From Musa acuminata AAA Group (taxonomy: Eukaryota > Streptophyta > Magnoliopsida > Zingiberales > Musaceae), in NCBI RefSeq assembly GCF_036884655.1, contig NC_088357.1, forward strand, positions 5,961,501 to 6,025,500: DNA of 64,000 nucleotides, written 5' to 3'. Within the stretch, counting starts at the first letter, position 1; each line of letters begins with the position of its first letter. The notes beneath the pieces are model-generated. The model was not told the origin of the DNA. It ran no database searches and saw only the letters and a list, made by a program, of their open reading frames with translations. A program made the translations under genes and the position numbers. Of the stretch, positions 24,275-37,549 are shown piece by piece.

Positions 24275-25400
24275 TCCTAAGAAGATCCCGCCGGCCGAAA
24301 CTGTCGCCCTCGCTGATGTCAAGCCGACCGAGAGGTGCCCACTGGTCGCTGACGCAGTGGGCCATTCTAATGGCCGCAACTTTCGACCAGTGACGGTTCG
24401 CCACGTTGCACTAACCGGCATTTGGCTCCGTGGGTAGCGACGAACGCGCCTCGCTTGCTTGTGATTGGAGAAAGGGTTGTGGAGACCACATGGGGCCCAC
24501 CGAAAAGTTACAGAAAAGAAAGAGGGGTGGGCCGATGGGAGACGCGCGGGTGAGAAAGTAATGGTTGGTCGTTTTTCTGTAAAGCAGGCAAACACCGGAC
24601 GTGGCGTTGGGCCTTCCACCCACGCAGGTCCTAACGATACACAGATTTTATACCTGCCTTGTTCCGCTACGCACGTACCATCGGGAAGGCCGTGTGGGAC
24701 CTGAAGAGTCCATACGTCTCCTCTCGGCTCACAGCATGGGTCTGGGAGGAGGGTACTCGCCAAGGCGGTATGAAAAGCAGTGTACTATTGGACCGACGAC
24801 ATGACAGGGTCGACGCGCCCCCCACTGGCAGCCGGGGCCCGATATGACGTGGCAAAACACAGCCCACGTGATTGACCATTGACGCTGGGGCCCACAGAAG
24901 AGTCCTTGGACGACACCGTCGCCTGGTGTGGTAGGTGAACAGGATCTGTTCTTTTAAGTTAAAAGGTGGGCGTAGGGTCGCCCGCTGTTCCATCGCCCAC
25001 GGTGTTCCCCACGACGAACAGAGACAAAAGAAATCCTGTTGCTACTCGTAAAGACCTACTACGCCGCCCACCTGCCATATCATGGAAATAGATTTAAGGT
25101 GGGCCCGACTAGTCTTCGTGGTTCGGAAAGCGGGTCGTCGACGTTTGGGTAGGCGAAGCACTGGTGGAACCAGAGAAGTGTGCCGGACAGGTGTCGGTAC
25201 CTCTATTTGTCCCTGATAAAACCACGCCCTGTCCGACACGTGTCCATCCGACAGCGACACGAGCGATGGTACAGTTTTCCCCATCGTGCCGCCGGCCATC
25301 TCGGTGCGGCGCGACGCACCCTTTCGACACGATCGATCGTGTCAGTGCTCGACACGTACGATATAGCAGGAGACGATCGTCGCGTCAAAGATGATTAAGG
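24275..25400. other. GC-rich region upstream of AFP
   Basis: No gene recognised despite many open frames caused by high GC. It probably contains the AFP promoter, with several ACGT-core motifs. Confidence 0.55.
24846..25244 (+). promoter_or_regulatory. ABRE / G-box cluster upstream of AFP
   Basis: GACGTGGC (24846-24853) and CACGTG (24865-24870) lie 12 bp apart, and ACACGTGTC is at 25236-25244. Paired ABREs fit the ABA induction known for Arabidopsis AFP genes; regulation here is inferred. Confidence 0.5.
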
Positions 25401-25436
25401 GCGATTTAGGCATTGAAAGATAATTCCACGCCGTCC

Positions 25437-25466
25437 TCTCTGTCTCTGTCTCTGTCTCTCTCTCTA
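25437..25466 (+). repeat. (CT)n tract in the probable AFP leader
   Basis: TCTCTGTCTCTG-type pyrimidine tract, usual in plant 5' UTRs and near transcription starts. Confidence 0.75.
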
Positions 25467-25931
25467 GGCTTTCATCTCCCTCCTCTCCTGCATCCACATG
25501 GGCGGATTGTAAATGGTTTCCCCTCGAGATCTTCGCTCCAAATCTTGCAACTCTACTTCCTAATATTTGTACGAGAGTTTAAGGGAGCAAATTGATTCTT
25601 TCGCCTTCCAAAAACCTGATTCTTTTCTCGGCTCCCTGCCTCTCATGGCGTACCGCGTCCTTCTCCGAATTCTTCCGCAAATTTTTGTTCTGATCACCAG
25701 CGATAACAAGATCCGTCGTCTCGGTGGGATAAAAGCCGTTTCTTGGTAGTCTTTTTGTGTGGCTCGATTCCTTTTACGAGGGTTTTTGAGCTTTAAGATC
25801 CTTCCGCCTACTAAAGATCCAAGTTTTCTTGTCTGCCTTCCTCCCTCTCGTGGCTTCCACGAGTTTTGCTCGTAAATTTTAGAACCGTGAGATAAAAATT
25901 GGATTTTGCGAGTGGTTCGTGTGGCTTGGCG

Positions 25932-27304
25932 ATGGAAGAGAAGCTCTCTGTTCGGGCAGAGGGCTACCAGAAGGACTTCTTGAGGCGATTCGGAGCTGGC
26001 GGCGGCGGACAGGGGGAAGGGACGGAGGGAGGAGGGTCGGGGGAGATCGAGCTCAGCCTCGGTCTCTCCTTGGGCGGACGCTTCGGGGTGGAACCCAAGG
26101 AGAAGCGGCTCGTCCGGTCCTCATCGATCTCGACGTTGCCCGTGGAGCGCGACCTCGCCATGGTTCCTCCGCTCGCGAGGACGTGCTCCCTGCAGGCGGA
26201 GGCCCAGGAGGAGCTCCGGAAGAGGAAGGAGTTGCAGAGCTTGAAGCGGTTGGAGGCGAAGCGGAGGAGATCCGAGAAGTTGAGCTCCAAATCCAGGATC
26301 GCAGACCGGAAAGGCGACATCTTTGACGAGGAAACCGCAGGGTCGAGGAACCGGGTCGCCCCTCACGGGCTTCCGTTGTGGATAGCCGGAGCCGGCAGAG
26401 CAGCCGCTCAACCAACGGAGGCACCGAGACGCTTCGGGCTGGTATCGCAAGGCTCGATCGGATCACAAGGAAGTAGCTGCTCAAGCGTTTCTGACGTCGA
26501 GAGCCAACCAAAACAAGGTGAGAAATCTCGACCACAATGCCTTCTAATTGCTGAATCTTTTTTTTTTTTGGGGGGGTAATATTTTGCCGGAAATGACTGT
26601 TTAGTTCGTTTAATGTTGAGAATATAAAATCATAAATCATGTTTGACTGACATTAAATAACAATTTAGTAGCATCTGCAAAATAGCCTAAAGGACAAATG
26701 CCACTCGATGTCTAGCTAATTGGATGCAGCATTGGCATTTGACCAAGAACATCCAGAATTGGCATGTCATCAACTTCTCATGCTGTTCCTCAAAAGATGT
26801 ATTGTTTTCTTGCCATGCCATCCAAACCCAAGCTAGAAGATCCCATTACAATCTATGACCTGTGTCTCAGGATCAAGAAACAGTCCCCGGGTCGGGAGTC
26901 CCATGACTGCTGCGTTGCTGTCACCCGAGCATGGCAGTCACAAGGCAGCATCTGATCATACGACAGCCGCGGCAGTAGGAAAACACGTTGCCGGTGTCAC
27001 CGGGGAAGAGGGCCAATCAAGGAAGGCTACAGAAGGAGCATTGGACGACAGGGTGCGAGAAAAGGCTGGGAGGAACATGGTCGAAAGAATGCCTTGTGTG
27101 TCCACCAGGGGAGATGGACCTAATGGCAGAAGGATCGAAGGGTTTCTCTACAAATACAGGAAAGGGGAGGAAGTAAAGATCGTGTGCGTGTGCCATGGCA
27201 GCTTCTTCACTCCAGCTGAGTTTGTTAAGCATGCAGGAGGGGGTGAAGTGGCTCACCCACTTCGGCACATCGTCGTCGACACCCTGCCGTCGGCATTCTT
27301 GTGA
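25932..27304 (+). CDS. AFP: AFP / Ninja-family transcriptional repressor adaptor
   Basis: Exons 25932-26517 and 26871-27304 join in phase 1 (donor AACAAG|GTGAGA, acceptor TGTCTCAG|GATCAAG), giving 339 residues. Order: N-terminal DFLRRF motif (15-20), EAR motif LSLGLSLGG (41-49) that recruits TOPLESS co-repressors, a central basic helix with [13 protein letters not shown] (putative nuclear signal, conserved B-type region), Ser-rich linker [19 protein letters not shown], and the C-terminal Jas-like domain ([16 protein letters not shown] ... [20 protein letters not shown] ... HPLRHIVV) that binds ABI5-type bZIP factors. The family damps ABA (AFP) or jasmonate (NINJA) signalling in the nucleus; the domain set is closest to AFP. 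The ATG at 25932 is the first in frame. The upstream region was interrupted by a young gypsy element 1.66 kb from the ATG. Confidence 0.92.
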
Positions 27305-27994
27305 TGGCATGCATTTCTATAGGAATTAGCAGGCAACAGTTGTTGCATGTTAGAATCGTCTGGCTTTTGCGTTATTGGACATTGTGAGTTCTTTTTGTAT
27401 TTCCGAACTCTCCTACCATTGTCTGTTCATGCAACCTTTTATTGCTTATTGGGAAAACCGCAGGAAAGCGTACCGGATAAACTGCAGAGGGAAGGATTTT
27501 TTGGTTCACAGATCACACACGCCGGTTCGCCAACCCAACTCATTCCCGGTTCACTTGATACACGCAGGTGCCGTAGTCGATCTGCCGTGTCACCCGCGTT
27601 CCATATGGCAGTCAGCTAAGAAAGAAAGTATTTGGCGGTGAAAGAGATTAATCACTTGATACAATACAAATAGGGGACGTAATAAATCACCTTAATCCAT
27701 GTCCAGGAACAGAATCACTTGCACCAATTTGGCTCCAAGAATACCTGCTAATGGCAACGCGACAGGAATAAATTAGATAGTAGCACAAATAGGCAGACTC
27801 TTCTCTCCCTTGTTCAAGATGTCTTCCTTCTTTGCAACTAAAAAAATGCATGCTTGTGAAACATTTCAAATGCGTTGGATTTATGCTAGCATGTCTTGTT
27901 CTTGGAAAAATATTGATGTCAACAGAGTGTACTCGTGCATGTAATGTAAGCTAGCAAGTCCTTTCGTGGAGATTCAATAGGGAATACACAGAAC
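27305..27994. other. Convergent intergenic region between AFP and LEO1
   Basis: Contains the 3' ends of AFP (plus) and LEO1 (minus). No other gene seen. Confidence 0.6.
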
Positions 27995-30900
27995 TCAGTC
28001 CTCATCACTATCAAACACAATCGCCTTTCGTCGATTGACCGATGTCATCTTCCTCGGAGGAGATTCCCCATCTGAGTCGAACTCCTTGCGTTTCAGAGTA
28101 CTGCTTCCCGTTTTCCCCCTTGGCTCCTGGAGTAGGTAAAGAGAGCAAAAACGTTTCAAAAATATAGGAAAGGACAAATAAGTCGCTTGAATCATTATAT
28201 TCCCAAAAAAAATGTCACTCGGCTAAAATCCAAATAAGTCCATTTTCGAACAAGTTCATTTAGACTTATAAATAGCCAAGTCACATATAGCCACTTAAAA
28301 TACAGCTCAGTCCGGATGATGTACATTTTCACACTACAGGGGTATGGTCCAGCCATCTTTCTAACATGTCGAATTCAAGTTCATTAAACTAAATCATGAT
28401 GCTACTAAGTAAAATTAAACTGTAAAAATTTTGGCAATCCTAAACTGTAAAAGGAAAACTGACTCCTGCACGAAGTTCTTACGACTAACTGAATGTTTAA
28501 AAAATATATTCAACATACCATATCACTTGATGGATGGAAATCTAATTCAGCAGTTCTCATGCAAAAACTCATCCAACTACTATTTGGTGCAACTGTAAGC
28601 AACTGGCAATTGTAGTACAAACATAGTCAGCAAAATATAGATTGGGACAGGATAGGGGTGATACAATCTAGGTCGACAGGATCAGTCGGATTGGATAGGC
28701 AGGATTATTTCAATCGAGAACATATTTTAGAAATAAAAACTACAAAAAGACCCTAAAAATAACAAACATTAGCAATGAAAAATACCGTTTGATGATTAAA
28801 AAGTATATAACCAAACATTATTTAACCTTCATTTTTCATAAGATATCTAACTTCTCGAATATTAATCTGTGAAATCAGAATATAGAAGGTATAAAATTAT
28901 CTTTAAAATTATGATGAAATAAGAGGATAATTTATTTAAATATAACTGACATGTTTATTAAACAATAAATATCTATTCATCTCATGTATAGATACAAAAA
29001 ATGATTAATTATGCATACATCACAGAAAAGACCAAAAAACTTTGTAGCTTTGAGGAATAGCAATGTCACTAATGTGCACCCCATGCTTTTAAATCGCATT
29101 GCAGGTGAAGTGTAGATAGCACAAAGACAAACAGAGAGAACTTGACTTGAAGGGAGAAGCGGCCATGGAAATGGGATTAATCACAATTACCATGACATGC
29201 CCCTTCTCTTTGATGCATTCCCTTTGTCCTTTCACGGTTCAAGCCACCTTTAAATTCTCTCCTTTCTTTTCCTTAAATCCTTTACTTTCTTGTGCTACAA
29301 TGGACCATGGATATTACAAGAATGCTAATAGATGTCAAAAGCAATGGTTGCTACAAACAGCAAACATAATAGTCACAAATCACTCTTTCTTTCTTCCATG
29401 TGGGCTTTCCTCTTCTTCTCCTACCATCCTTTTGCTACTTTTTCCTCTTTCAAAACTATCAAATTGGTCAAAATTGGACAAATTCAACGACTTCAAATTG
29501 AATTCAATCTATTCTAGCTGATGCTAACCAATTTCTACTGATTCAGCCTTGGTCCACATCAATAAGGACCATATATATTCATCAAAATAAACCGATTTTG
29601 AACTAAGAAACTCATGTAACCTGAGCCAGCTTAATTTGTTTCCTCTGTTAAGATTGAAAAGCTTCATTAATGTGAACACATTTTCTTATAAATTGAACTT
29701 CTAAGTTCCACCCGAGATATTTTTTTAACTACACATTTTCAATATTAGAATTTTTAGTTAACATACTTGTAGTCCTGATCTGCCCTTTTTTTTAAGAAGC
29801 ACACTTAGCATACAACCAAAAAGTAGCGACTCATGGTTTTGCTTGTTAATCTTAGCATACAACCAAAACCTTGAACATCCTGGCCAACATAAACTCCACA
29901 TCTTTCAAGTCAACTTATGTGATTTCATACTGAGATTATTTCTTAACTATAACATATAATCAAGATTTCTTCAGAAAGTATTTTAGTGACACTTTAACCC
30001 AATTTATGCCAAACTTCTTCGGAAAGTCTTTCAAGTAAACTTATGTGATTTCACAAACAGCTTTTATTTGTTAACTGTGACCACATCTATTCAGGACTTC
30101 TTCAGTCATTAACTATTTCAAGGACATTTTATCCCATTTCACACCAATCGTCTTCTAAAAGCCATCTCTTTCCAATGTTATTGCATATACATGGCAAGTG
30201 TGATTCTTATCTTCAACTAGTTTAACCATATTCTAAAACTCATAATACTAACCAAACAAAGTTGATACATCTAGTGGCAAAATTGAGAAATAAAGACATC
30301 GAGTTAATCAAGCTAAAACCATCAGCATGAAACCACATCCAGCCACTGTAAGAACTCATTATTATATATACGAAAGAAACGAGGCTGCAGGTGAAGTTAA
30401 CAACTATACCTCATCTTCATCTTCCTCCGATGGAGATATTGCATCAGCAGCTTCATCAGCATCTTCTTCATATTCATCTTCATGGTCTGGCTCATCTTCC
30501 CTTGCATGTGGTGGGGAACGATCAACCTCCTCACCATCACTTTCATACTCAGATTCCTCCCTGTCGCTCTCAGAGTATTCCTCAAGTGGACGCCTCAGTG
30601 GGCGAGCAGCAGACACAGATGGCTTGTGTTGGACATTCCTATGTGAATTTGACTGTTGAACCATACAATAATTGGAAATATCAGGTCAAAGAGAAAAGAC
30701 TGATAAATAATTTATCTATAAAAGTGTTACTGGACTCCTGGTTTTTTCAAGATACCATGGGAACAGTACATACTGATCACCAGTCTGGCCAAGTACCAGT
30801 GAGAAAGCATACAACTTAGTATTGTCTGGTATGTTGACCTTTTTATAAAATTCTTTTGGTGACACTGGGCAGTACAACTCCATATACCCCTTGTTATCTT

Positions 30901-33900
30901 AAAACTGCATCAGTCTGACAAATTATTAAACCTAGTATCAGTATGGTAATTATAACCTTAATTGGAGCAACCTTCTTTGCATTGATTATGCGTCTCTCAG
31001 CCCTTGCTTCTGCTTCCAAATCTTCCTCAAAACGATTTCGAGCTGAAGCCCGATGAGAACTGTAATAGTCATCTGCCTCATCTTCCTGCAATCAAGAAAT
31101 GCAAACTTAAGTATGGAACAATTATTTCCTGCAGTAAATGACAAGACATGTAACCATAACTCAGTTCATCAAATTGTATAAAACATGTAAAGAGTTGAAT
31201 GCCAACTAAGGACCAAATAGTTATCACTACTGTTTCCCATATTTAAAAATTTGGTGGCCATTAACTAGTTGGAAGATTTGAAGATGGAACAGTCATCAAT
31301 GTTGTCATGATCATTGATTGATCATGAGGCCCAAAAGAGTCAAAAGTTGTTTTTAAAGAGAATAGAAGTATAAATTCCTACTTTCAAAAATTAAAAGTTG
31401 TGTAAAAGAGCTCTTGTAAACATTTTCTCTGATGGAAAACCAAATGTTTGTAAGTTACCAAATCCAATGAGCAAAACAATGATAAATCCATATGGCCATC
31501 TATGCTCCACCAAAGACTAGAAGGCCACAAATGCCTTTACAGGGGGAAATCACACATAAGCAGTAACCACTAAAGATTCATAAACAATAAAACAATGATA
31601 AATCCATATGTCCATCTATGCTCCACCAAGCAAGGACTAGGAAGGCCACAAACGTCCTTAAAGGGGAAGAACACACATAAGCAGTAACTACCAAAGACTC
31701 GTAAACAATATGCCACAAACGACAAAATAATTAAGTAGGGAGCAAAGCAAAGCAAGATAAGAAAAATTGCCCAGCACATTTGCCAAGTAAACAATCAAGA
31801 GATGACATGCATTTTATTTTATATTCCTCAGGAAGAAATGTCTTGGCTTCAAATCCTTTGGAGGTTCCAGCTCTCAAAATCGAGGAGGACAGAATTATTA
31901 AGATATAACTTATAACAAGCTAGCATTCTATGATATCTTAAAGCAAACGAAACAAAATAAGCCAGTATCTTTGGAAATTTTTAGGCAGCTTTACCCATGT
32001 TAATATGCAGTCAGTCAATTTTTGTAATAAACACAGACCTCATCAAGTGCATCCTCCAAAAACCCTGGAGAAAGTTGTCTTCGCCCTCTATGGACAGGTT
32101 GCGCATATTTGCGATTCACTTTTTCCCTTTTTCTGTGAAGAAGTTCATTGGCTCTAATAGTTTGACCTTCAACCTGCAATTATTCAACTAAGTATAAGCA
32201 AATAACCAGTCTAGCAGGAGGCTCAAAGCAATAAGATATGTCCAACAGAAAATTGTGCATTAGTTACTAATGTAATTAATCAAGTCATCCTTGGGTTACC
32301 ATAGTGCCATGATGTTTGATTATATTAAAAAAAAATGTTTGATTATATTAAAAAAATGAGCAGATGCTGTGTTTTTACCCTTTCTTTTGCTTCCTTCTCT
32401 TTCTCTGGATCAATTTCTGTAATACAGTTCTTCACCTTATAAACTTTCTTATGACGTGAATCAACAAGAGCAGTTAATAAACGATGGGACTTTGACAATA
32501 ATGAAGATGGCATAAACTTCATCTTTCGTAAAAGCCTCCCTTGAGATTGCAAAATTCCCTGCATCACCCATATGTAACTTAGGCTAAGAATTGTAGCTAA
32601 GATTAAAAATCATGGGAACAAAGAAATAAAACTGCAGATATGACAAGATTAAGGATTAGAAATAAATCTGCAAATTCTGCACCTTTCCATGACGAAGAAA
32701 TAGGTGGCTTTGATCCTGACGTGCATCATGCACTGATATATCAAGAACTTCATTACCAATTAATAACTGTAGGCTTCCATCTTTCCATCTCACAAACCGT
32801 GCATTGCTTTCATACTGAAAAGGAAAGCATAAAATTGTTAGATATATGAACTAAAATAAGCCAGAATAGATAACAAGTTCTGTTAGTGTCAAAACTTCTC
32901 TACTTGGTTGCTAATCCACTGAATAAAAAAGATCCATACTACTTTTGAGGCCCTCAGATCTTCAAAGCATACCAATGAATTCAAAATTCAAAAAATAAAA
33001 GAAGGATCATAAAAACACACAAGAAAGACATCTAACACCAAAATATATGATATAAAAAAAAATTGTAGTTGATCGAAGAAAACTGGGAAAATCTTCAGTG
33101 ATGCCAAGGAACAAAACAAAGAACAAAAAAGGGCAAAAGAAAAACATAGTCCCAATTCCAACTTTTCATGTATATCCTTAGTATTCACTACTAATAACTA
33201 CATTCAGTTCAGCAGAGATCCTCATAATTCTTAATTCAAAACCTTAATAATGAATCACTCGATATCTTAACATGTAAGAAGGTGACTACTACGATCCAAA
33301 ACTTAAATTACAAGTTAAATATCAATCTATAAATTTTCATATATTTTTTAAACCAGTACGTTAATACAATTATTCTAAACACCAAGGAGAATGAGGGGAA
33401 AAAAAGCTGCATGTAGCTAGCCAGTAGAAACAAATAGCAAAAGGCCAAGGCCACAAAGAAAGCTATAAATACCATTGTTTCAACAGATCACTTGACAAGT
33501 AGATGACCATAGATGGCAAACGTTCAATGCCACAAAGGCAGCAATCAAATTACTGATGTATACAAGATTATATCTTTTTACAAATAAACTACAACTGGAA
33601 CCTTGAAATATTAACAAATTAAGGAAATACAGAAGTCAATATAATTCAGATGAAATCATTACTTACAGAGACTGTGCCATCACGATTCTTGACTGCTCTC
33701 CAGCGGACAATATTGTCCTCTAGACGAATCCGCTTCTTCACACCAGATTCATCAGTCACAAAAACATCTTCTTCCACGAATGTCTTAGGATCAAAGGGCT
33801 TTGGATCAATATTCATAATGTTAGACACTTTAATGACGTTCATCTGAAAAGAAAAAGCCTTCTCTTAGAAAAGACATGCTGTTATGCTATAAAAATCACA

Positions 33901-36318
33901 GAAGTTATAGAACCATATAACAGATCATCCATACATTGGCAGAACAACAAATGTCATTTTCATTCAATAAATCCATGTGACTCTATTCTCAAGAAAGAAA
34001 TATTATTTACTTCTGTTTAGACAACAAGTCTACAAGGGAAGCAAAGTTACCGACTCTAGTTTTCCAATTCTAAATAGTTATGAAGTTGGCAATGCAGGTT
34101 TGTAAACACAATACGTCAACAAATGATAATTCGTGAGAAATAAAAAAAGAAATGGTTATGAGTAGCCCTACAGGGTGATCTTTGACCAGAAACTCATCAG
34201 ACCAGACACAGGAAAAGAAGATAAAAGGCTTGAGTAAGTACAAAAGGATAAACCACAACCATTTCCATAAGTCATTGCATACAATATCGTGTACAAACTT
34301 AAGAGAAGAGGTATGTAGAGGAAGTAGCTGCCGTAATATAAATTAAAAAAATTAGCAAGCAAAATTGCTCACTCTATCAGGTCGACCTGGTGGAGCTCGT
34401 AATGGAACCTCCAAATCCAGTGGAGGGCCAACTGGTTTATCTTTAGGTTTTTCTTCAAAATTCTCATCCTCTGATGCATACTGCATATCTTCATCGGGCA
34501 CTATATCTTCTGGTCTTAAATCTCTCTCGTAGTTTGTTTCCTCCTCCGCAGGAGATCTCTGGCACAGAAGAAAAACATATACACATATATTTTCTGTGAT
34601 TGTAACAAACAAAACCAGTATAGAAAGAGCAACCACATTTACAATTTTATATAGGATAAATAATTCAAGTAAGAAACAATTTGTATACTGCAATGTTGTA
34701 CACAAATCGACTTTTACATAATAGTCCTCAGATATTTGCTAAGAATGTAAATCGTATAGATAATTTTTCCTGACAATCTTACATTTTTTTACTCTTAGTT
34801 CAGCAAATGCTACATCTGGTTCATACTGTAAATCTATCACACAATAAAAAAACCCCATCTTCTTAAAGTTCACAGATAACAAGAGCACAAAACCTTTTAA
34901 CAAAGGCATTTTTCTGTTACAATCTAATCTCAGGTCAACCACATGGTTTGTGTAATTTGGGTGTCTATTAAAGGTGTCCACCACTACCCTTTCCAGTTCA
35001 AGTATGTAAGTCAGAATTCTATCTCCATATTCCATTGGCTGGATGAACTAACCAATAACAGTATCTTCTATGCCAAGCAATTTAGTCCCTGTTTGGACAT
35101 GAAAACATACATTACCTAACAACATAGACCAGAGAAATGTCTTAGATAACCTATTTCAATTAATTAAATTTGAAGAACCCTAACAAACATTTCCCTTTGT
35201 AGGAAGAAAGCAAATAGTGATTGTGTAACAGTCTCACATGTAAATCATCCTCAATTTCATCTTGACCACCATATTCAGCTGGTTCATCCTCATCAGAATC
35301 TCCAAATACATCACGAACAACTTCATTGTCTTTTTGCTCACTCGTCAGCCTGTCATAAATGTGGAGAAATTACCAGCACATGAAATTGAAGCGTCCCAAA
35401 CAGAGTTATGTAAAGAAAACAAGCTAACCAATACTATAGAACAAAAGTAAAGTGGAATTAAGTGGATAATGCATGAGCATATAAGGTTTCCCCTTCTATT
35501 GCAAACCTGAACACGATTATGTCATTGTTACTTGGGAATTGAACTTTAACAGCTGGAAGAAGATGCCTGAACTACAAAAAGCACTATTCCTATAACATCA
35601 GTCACAAAGAATCCATTATAGATGCTTGGCCAGAGAACCCATCAAAATGAACTGTTTGAAAACATTCAAAACGGACTTATAGAAAACGTCAAAGTCATCC
35701 TCGAGATAGTGCTAAATCTTATTTGCTGAGTAGTGCACTTAACAAAGTCAGAACACAATAACTCAAAATAAGCATACATTTTACCATTATAGTAGAAGTT
35801 TTTTGTTCAACAAGAATTTAAGCAATGGATAACTATAACAAGTATCTCACAAGTTGACTACTAACTTGGAATTACAATAAGTCTATAACAAGTATCTCAC
35901 CATTTGACGAATGACTTACTTTACTATAACAAATACCATACTATTTGACTAATGACTTGGATCTAATCATGGAACATGTGAGTGGAAACACAACTCATTG
36001 AAATTTCACCTTGGCTTCCGAGGTTGATCGGAGTCAATGTCTTCATCTTCATGATCAGCATAACGATTACCTTCAGATTCTTCAGACTCACTAGCCACCA
36101 CTTCTCTTCTCCGGCTAGTAACTACCCGTTGCCCATAACCCTCCTCCTCACTCTCAGCATCTTTGGGTTCACTTTCCATCTTCTGGTCACTGACTTCTCT
36201 TTCGGCAGAACTCTGAACCCTTTCCCCATCACTCTCCCCTTGCTCAAGATCAACATCATATGCTTCAGCTTCACTTTCCACTTCAACCTCTCCTTGACCC
36301 TCAATTTCACCTTCACCT

Positions 36319-36358
<40 letters not shown>

Positions 36359-37549
36359 CTTCACCTTCATCATTTTCAGCCTCACCTTCCCCTTCATCCT
36401 GAAACACACAAAAAGGGACGTTGATGAGAAAAACACTGATTAACCAAGCAAGGTTCCAAAAGTAACAATAACAGCGAGCAAAACAACGGCTCAGAAGACA
36501 TATCTAATATTCAATGCCAGATAGGATCACTTTAGTGTAAAATATTCACTGTTTCAAACTTTAGCATTGCAACATTATATAGCACATTCAAGTACATTAG
36601 ATTATACCATATGCCATTGGATCAAACAATCCAGAAAATAATATTCGACCAATTCAAACAACAACAGAAACAAAGAACATAATTGATCCTCAAATTCAAA
36701 GATTCTGGACCGTTCAAACAACAACCAAAATAAAGAACAATACAGCAGATGCTAAAGTTCAATGATTCTGAGAAACATACACAAAAACATCATTAACTAC
36801 GCTGCACGCAAAAAGCCTTGTGAAAGTCTTTTTTATTATTATTATGAAACATTAGATGTCATTCTTCTAATTCGATTTCTTGATATCATAAGAAAATTAG
36901 AAGTCACAGTTTAACCATAAAGGAACGGTCCATCTTACAAAGACCCGTACCCATTTATCCTTACGTTTTTTCACAGAACAACTTCCTTCGAAACAAAAAT
37001 ACACAAAAGGAACAGGTCCACGGTCCTACAACCCCTACAGAGTTCATCTATTTATCGCCAAAACGAATAAAGAAGACGCGGACTTGCTTCTATCTTAAAT
37101 TACGTTATTTCTACAATCAGAACATGCGTTAACAAAACAAATTCCAAAATTTAACCTTTTCCGTAAACAATTGAAAACGACAAAAACAAATAACACTTCG
37201 ATTCTATAACCCTAATTCCTTAACCACGACAAGAAGCTGAAGAAAATGCTTCATTGCAATCAGGTACCCTTCTCACACTTTAAATTCGGATAAGATACCA
37301 GTCATGGACTCCGAAACATCAGAAATTAGGGCAAAAATAAGGGAGACGAAGAATATAACCTAAATCAAAGGGAAATTTCCAACCCTCTTTTTTTGTTCGT
37401 TGAAAGATAAAGAGGGATACCGATTGGTAATCGGAGTGGTTGGTGGCGTCGTGCTGCTCGGAATCGACCTCCTCCTCTTCTTCCTCTTCGTCCTCCGACT
37501 GCTCGCCGAAGAGGTTCTGCATCATCTGGTTCCTCGTCTCGTCCACCAT
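27995..37549 (-). CDS. LEO1: LEO1 / VIP4, Paf1 complex subunit (11 exons)
   Basis: Exons (minus): 37549-37421, 36398-36010, 35349-35238, 34558-34373, 33843-33667, 32814-32683, 32558-32379, 32173-32039, 31085-30957, 30652-30410, 28126-27995. All have GT-AG borders and keep frame, giving 647 residues against about 625 in Arabidopsis VIP4. Residues 1-250 are extremely acidic, including a Gly-Glu repeat. The Leo1 domain spans about 250-430 (DLEVPLRAPPGRPDR, MNVIKVSNIMNIDPKPFD, RWKDGSLQLLIGNEVLD, LLRKMKFMPSSL). A charged coiled stretch and a basic C-terminus follow. The protein works with Paf1, Ctr9, Rtf1 and Cdc73 in RNA polymerase II elongation, H2B ubiquitination and H3K4/K36 methylation; in Arabidopsis it supports FLC expression. 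The end of exon 9 is the least certain: a GT 15 bp earlier would also keep frame. Confidence 0.93.
28127..30409 (-). other. LEO1 intron 10 (2.28 kb)
   Basis: The largest LEO1 intron. AT-rich, no nested gene or clear transposon recognised. Confidence 0.7.
31473..31709. repeat. 116-bp tandem duplication in LEO1 intron 8
   Basis: Copies start AAAACAATGATAAATCCATA at 31473 and 31589 and share CATCTATGCTCCACCAA and ACACATAAGCAGTAAC, with small indels. Confidence 0.88.
36300..36370 (-). repeat. Hexanucleotide (GGTGAG/GGTGAA) coding repeat in LEO1 exon 2
   Basis: Tandem CTCACC/TTCACC units on the plus strand encode about ten Gly-Glu pairs in the acidic N-terminal region; in-frame, length-variable repeat expected. 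Confidence 0.9.

Noticed and set aside
24272..25398. Many overlapping frames of 60-160 codons upstream of AFP
   Set aside because: High GC reduces stop codons; the frames overlap on both strands, show no domains, and the region carries promoter motifs.
25899..25931. Extended AFP start 11 codons upstream
   Set aside because: The first codon there is TTG, not ATG; the first in-frame ATG is 25932.
34739..35035. Additional LEO1 exon candidate (YEPDVAFAELRVKK)
   Set aside because: LEO1 family proteins pass directly from EDDLH to RSPAEEE; exons 3 and 4 join in phase 0 without it.
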